Below are positions 62,001 through 64,000 of a DNA stretch of 64,000 nt, one piece after another. A model generated the notes under the pieces. That model was not told the DNA's origin and ran no database searches. It was given only the letters and a program-made list of their open reading frames with translations. The position numbers were made by a program, and so were the translations under genes. Each line of letters starts with the position of its first letter. Position 1 is the first letter of the stretch. The stretch is taken from contig NZ_JAMRXH010000008.1 in assembly GCF_023740735.1 (NCBI RefSeq), positions 124,001 through 188,000 on the forward strand, written 5' to 3'. The DNA is from Nocardia sp. CDC159. Its GTDB lineage: Bacteria; Actinomycetota; Actinomycetes; Mycobacteriales; Mycobacteriaceae.

Positions 62001-64000
62001 GGACGCCCCTCGCCCACACCGGCCTGTTCGAGTTCCACCAGCCGCGCCTCGATGTCTCGGACCGCCTGATCGACCCGGTCGAACTCCTCCACCGCTTCGA
62101 CCAGTTTGCGAATTCCCCTGCGCCGCAGCGCGACCTCGGCGGGATCCATGCGCTGCTGCACCACCCGCTCCGGGATGTCGAGCGAGCCCGGGATGCGGAT
62201 CGTGCGGGACTGGGTCCGCTGGAACAGCTCGAGCACCCTGCGCTCGAATGCCTCTCCGGAAAGCCCTGCCACATCCCGCAATTCGGCGCGCTCGTCGCGT
62301 TTGGCGCGCAGGAACTCGCGCTCGCGGGTCAGCTCGTGCCAGCGCTCGACCAACCGCTCGTACTCGGCCTGCGGCGACTCGTCCTGCCGCAGTGCGACGC
62401 TCTCCGCTTCCAACCACTCGAGGTGTTCCTCGGCGATCTCCAGCCGCTTCACGACGCGGATCAGCTCGACAACGTGCTCGAGTTGGTCGACGTCCTGCAC
62501 CCCGGTCCGCTCGCGCACCTGCTGCAGCGTCTCGCCCAGCCGGTCGGGACGCAATGCCGCCCCGCCGTCGTCCAACCCGATCCCCAGCTCGTCGGCCAGG
62601 CCATTGCGCCTGCGCAGCAACGCGTCTCGCTCCCGCAACGCGTCCTGACGCCGCTGGTTGAGATCCTCGAGCAGCTGGTGCACCTGGGACTGCTCGTCGG
62701 GGGCCGGGCTGCCGTCGCGCGACTCGTTCGACGGGTCGGACGCGCCCCTGTCACCGGGTGGTGCGGACGGCGGTTTGCGCGGCCCGCCGCCCGCGCCGGA
62801 GGCGTCGGCCGACGGCTCGTCGGCCTCGTCCCCGGTCCGCTCGTCCCGGCGGCCGGAGCCGGATGCGGCAGTGCCGGAATCGGATTCGTCGGAGTCGGGT
62901 ACGCGCCGGCCGGCACCGCCCGAGCCCGGGTCCTCGGGCTGAGGACGAGGCGCCGATGCCCGCGGCGGCTCCGGCGGGTCTTCGCGGCGCACCACGACGT
63001 TGTCGTTCTCGTCCACACCGATCCGCAGCACGACGACGTTGTCCCAATTCGGCTCGCCGGTGACCCGATCACGGCCCACGATGTCGGCAAGTCCCGGATC
63101 CAGGGCGAGCGCTCGCCGCAGCGTCTCCCGGGGATTAGCATCACCCCACACCGCCACCGCCACCCGGCGCGGCGCTGCCTCGATGATCCCGACCCGGTGC
63201 TCCCCGACCAACACGCGTGCCCCGGCCGACACCAGGGCGTCGTGTTCGATCGCGGCCCTGATCCGCGCGTCGGCGTGGTCCAGGGCATCCTGCGCGGAGC
63301 GGAGCTCCCCGATCGCCGCATCCAGTTCGTCGAAGGCCCGGTGCCGCTGGTCGGCCGCCTCACCTACCGGCATGGTCTGCTCGCGCAGCCGGGTGAGCAG
63401 ACGTTCCAGCTCCGCCAGCCGCTCGGGATTCGGATCGGTCTTCGCCCGCTCCGGCAACGATTCCCGCGACGGACGGTCGCCACGCAGTTGGGCCTCGCGC
63501 TCGAGCCGCTCCACGGCATCCATCGCGTCCCGCAACCGCTGCGCGGCCGCTTCCCGCGCCCGCGCGGCGGCCACCAGTTCGGCCCGGGCGTCCTGCGCCA
63601 CCACCCGGCGATGTTCCTCGACCAGTTCCGCCAGCACCTTCAGGTCGGCGGCCCGCTCGCGCACCTCCGCCCGCAGCTCGGCGTGCACCTCGGCCAGTTC
63701 CTCCGCCGACAGCCGCTCGTGATCCTCGATCACGCCGTCGCGGAAGGCGTCGTACACGCGGATGTACTCGTCGACGAGTTCCTGCAGTTTCTCGCGCATC
63801 TCGGCGTCGACCGCCGCGCGTTCCTCGGCGCTGAGGTCGCGGAACTCCGCACTGGTGCCCTCGCGGAACTCGTCGTAGCGGGCCCGATAGGCGGCCAGTT
63901 CGGCACCACCCGCGTCCACGCCGATGATGCGTGCCCAGTCCCGGTTGACCCCGTGCTCGGCGGGTAGCCCCACGCGGCCGTCCAGCCGGCCGGCGAATTC
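56057..64000 (-). CDS. Giant modular coiled-coil protein, polymorphic-toxin-like (5' end outside the window)
   Basis: At least 2647 residues are visible and the frame is open to the window edge, so the start is missing. From the N-terminus there are: charged coiled coil (1-330); a Pro/Ser/Asp linker (about 335-440); more coiled coil (440-780); an alpha-beta part with PRIIVVGPRGDYD; a Trp-rich segment, DWWGGLGHYINTLALPFED; two copies of a 120-residue helical repeat (about 1080-1360); four related helical modules; a compact domain with SIEGSWHAGPLLASNLDSF and GSPGEYTEVTVRF; a long Pro-rich part (about 2230-2510); and a 135-residue C-terminal domain ending SDPQRRADIFRR. There is no membrane helix in the visible part. 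The layout is that of very large actinobacterial toxin-like proteins. No catalytic motif was recognised. Confidence 0.6.
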   Translation of the reverse strand, partial: EFAGRLDGRVGLPAEHGVNRDWARIIGVDAGGAELAAYRARYDEFREGTSAEFRDLSAEERAAVDAEMREKLQELVDEYIRVYDAFRDGVIEDHERLSAEELAEVHAELRAEVRERAADLKVLAELVEEHRRVVAQDARAELVAAARAREAAAQRLRDAMDAVERLEREAQLRGDRPSRESLPERAKTDPNPERLAELERLLTRLREQTMPVGEAADQRHRAFDELDAAIGELRSAQDALDHADARIRAAIEHDALVSAGARVLVGEHRVGIIEAAPRRVAVAVWGDANPRETLRRALALDPGLADIVGRDRVTGEPNWDNVVVLRIGVDENDNVVVRREDPPEPPRASAPRPQPEDPGSGGAGRRVPDSDESDSGTAASGSGRRDERTGDEADEPSADASGAGGGPRKPPSAPPGDRGASDPSNESRDGSPAPDEQSQVHQLLEDLNQRRQDALRERDALLRRRNGLADELGIGLDDGGAALRPDRLGETLQQVRERTGVQDVDQLEHVVELIRVVKRLEIAEEHLEWLEAESVALRQDESPQAEYERLVERWHELTREREFLRAKRDERAELRDVAGLSGEAFERRVLELFQRTQSRTIRIPGSLDIPERVVQQRMDPAEVALRRRGIRKLVEAVEEFDRVDQAVRDIEARLVELEQAGVGEGRPHSPQVVREIQRLGAERAELFRSPYNKARRSMVEDLVERLKEQGVPARLVELGPDAEALNRAVDRYRQAAEGLDGGTRDRALRWIDALYDAAQDVNRVDNAMGRLDDEAGRVVGKWADHLVAEGAVLISDRVGFVDGEPPRIIVVGPRGDYDHPSAAHDRALAEAIATNARVAHAMTQRPQIEYRQLIGGLWQTEVAPLPAPRVETLASDWFRGRPGIHLVRWRDGDGRWHEVDPSRPSWRTNDDANTPDPWEEGNPDWWGGLGHYINTLALPFEDIPPGMIPKDLLPFNALGVEGKFFQGDIPAEDIYTMHLGSEFNAVQRNLRTLMMALQHPRVEAWIQRHPAIGDYLDARPWLKKLPPFATMWSGVEWHQQRQYDVQPMFPRRDSGEHTLDPMRADLPESMRRDIDRANAELERFRWNQQVRAAHEVVGLIRHELVDTLSRIDPTRADLPEQLDRVDRYVEAVVRKLADAFVTDDPGAVRDLVVDVQQRLLELQSEGRVSEADIDRIVADLTPHMRNDYIGGDPVADQWRLLSWTDRQYEQLRADPHLADKIVAGLEQHRRNQQLLAARELVARIRTDLIDAVPTELSRADAAQRLAQYIETFIDKASDKNLRKVADAFDSDDRARVLDAVVQIRERLLQIQDYGRITEETVNRVADEVIQRIEDGLAPPLRDDYMTDADELPPPTFTREQIQQILDHLLVDKHLVRDHTDPSGRFVWRRMDQVVDVAEALRRLLNVEPLPEKVVPRLRHPLQQDIVLLHDALAESEYERDPANQGAGKTWYDANAHAVGAGYHWDADRPPLTGWRRDLEYNSYLAELLELPRAQERAERAAGALDAAARALQVDPRDALAAYETADRAQWRESLRAQHPDAVGRERIEALGRALRERVEADQHLARVEQELQRSRLRSGRDEMADFLPRDRQHSELLAAQERLRQAAAALDRAADTAHIDPLAVLIGHEYSGDRWFETQRAQQPDAAGRDRVDALERAVREYADAADDLLRLERAQEPSREIAPPGSRRETASEPAGEIETGEGRRATEAENPTRDESAGRDSDARARREVDRLRAELAQAQARLDRATSELDQAARFYPTEPRAELTSEDQVTSWLDELLARTREVPAPGMPDIWQERGHALEAAAREYLRAEAAVARLREELARAEQFVPEVVESEFGTTYVHRYGGDDRHGVQAWVDGDGVLHAEIRRGPHTPNGATMFRAMMAAIGHRIRSIEGSWHAGPLLASNLDSFNAGVRDRSLTPEQAARETFTGKMAAEFGFTEVTVADLVGSPGEYTEVTVRFGRPGTDPVENLPDRPGEPEQERSRPGAGTEPGASQPVSGRAPDGLGESERHSGEAPPARPSGADALVVARSAEIERAREEVEQRRERLELDLARAQARSDQAEAALDEAATYFQADPRSRLTHADQVGPWIDDLLSRNRDAADRPDEWYEHGAVLEAAAREFLSAEAAVARIEEQLAQAESRAEELAHRSGSTGAEAMRRRDGNEEQGDGASWNTAVRWRNEDAQSTEPMVADRADETDPGPDADAPDRDGSDPAGPAEGRNRGDQGPLPVYPLSRIPHPPHFFELELPEVELEELELEAPELQLPPPPQEPVAPPPPPVAPSASGSTPTTGSAQRSVSTPSGTHVPTSAPAKSSLSPHLSAPADSARSPIPPHVAGAPRLSSTPQPPGGSQAPGMPHAPGGSQVPGHPRPTDPAQGPEGGRMPVASRLPDDSQRAGGPPSPDGWWLPTDSRLPGGPQAPGAGQSPGQVGSPVLPYPPGPPAPWPSNGPVPPPVSPPWAPGGWAAPGDSWQGPPAGQVPPVIPPPVLPPQGGHGKATGSGGVGGRRPEPETGWGVDRFVVQPFDGAGGPAMFDANTGALQGLLAAIGPVTGLYGRLGDVPVVFYRRNGRLELWAGGRAITLDDPAVDVYWGRSDAVQTWFQVGVGGMCLFDARYPWPGADFDFGRMIHQTLSDPQRRADIFRR

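Noticed and set aside
59387..63967. 1526-residue plus-strand frame opposite the giant gene
   Set aside because: Its composition is low-complexity (Arg, Val, Gln, His-rich) and mirrors codon bias of the minus strand. The minus-strand frame is longer, has domain-like order, and fits the direction of its neighbours.
1..64000. CRISPR arrays, tRNA or rRNA genes, insertion sequences
   Set aside because: No regular short repeats with spacers, cloverleaf sequences, transposase frames or terminal repeats were seen in reading the window; a tRNAscan and an IS search would settle it.

Overview
The window is high-GC actinobacterial DNA and most likely comes from Nocardia or a close mycolata relative. The evidence is the gene order infA-rpmJ-rpsM-rpsK-rpsD-rpoA-rplQ-truA next to an ESX-4-type secretion locus, which is the mycobacterial arrangement, together with a CsoR/mtnP/galE neighbourhood of the same flavour and GTG/TTG starts. 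Genus assignment is inference from content and synteny; no search was run.

Layout. (1) 1-14,726: the end of an unrelated gene, a strong terminator, then a complete ESX-4-like type VII secretion system (esxT, esxU, eccC, eccD, mycP, eccB, eccE). It is interrupted by a PadR/VOC operon and by a two- or three-gene cassette of candidate secreted proteins. (2) 14,780-22,450: housekeeping and accessory genes: FMN reductase, a DUF5593-like protein, an epimerase with an acidic insertion, MTA phosphorylase, a CsoR copper regulator with its operator on its own -10 box, an F420-type oxidoreductase, an Hsp20 preceded by a CIRCE element, a conserved hypothetical, and truA. (3) 22,529-26,346: the alpha ribosomal-protein/RNA-polymerase cluster on the minus strand. 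(4) 26,539-33,340: an MFS transporter, a 1016-residue EspI-like proline-rich ParA/MinD ATPase with a short leader ORF, a DUF4254 protein, and a GntR-GNAT pair. (5) 33,322-64,000: a second ESX system (eccC, mycP, eccD, eccA, eccB, eccE, two esx genes, espG, PPE, PE). Having EccA, EspG, PE/PPE and an EspI-like ATPase, it resembles ESX-1/ESX-2 in content, with an unsplit EccC.

How the parts work together. In each ESX locus EccB, EccC, EccD and EccE form the inner-membrane pore with the MycP protease, and EccC's three ATPase domains drive export of Esx heterodimers. In the second locus EccA and EspG act as cytosolic chaperone factors for the PE/PPE pair. The genes upstream of that PE gene (49-64 kb, minus strand) form a long cargo row: an EspC-like protein carrying a YxxxD export signal, an EspA/EspE-like partner, a YbaB-like protein, an EspD/EspH-like protein, a second EspG-like chaperone, a glycine/glutamine-rich WXG protein, a protein that looks like a polymorphic-toxin immunity factor, and a giant protein of more than 2,647 residues built from repeated helical modules. 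The most interesting hypothesis here is that this row is a dedicated effector/immunity cargo module fused to an ESX machine. The giant protein and its neighbours are the least described part of the window.
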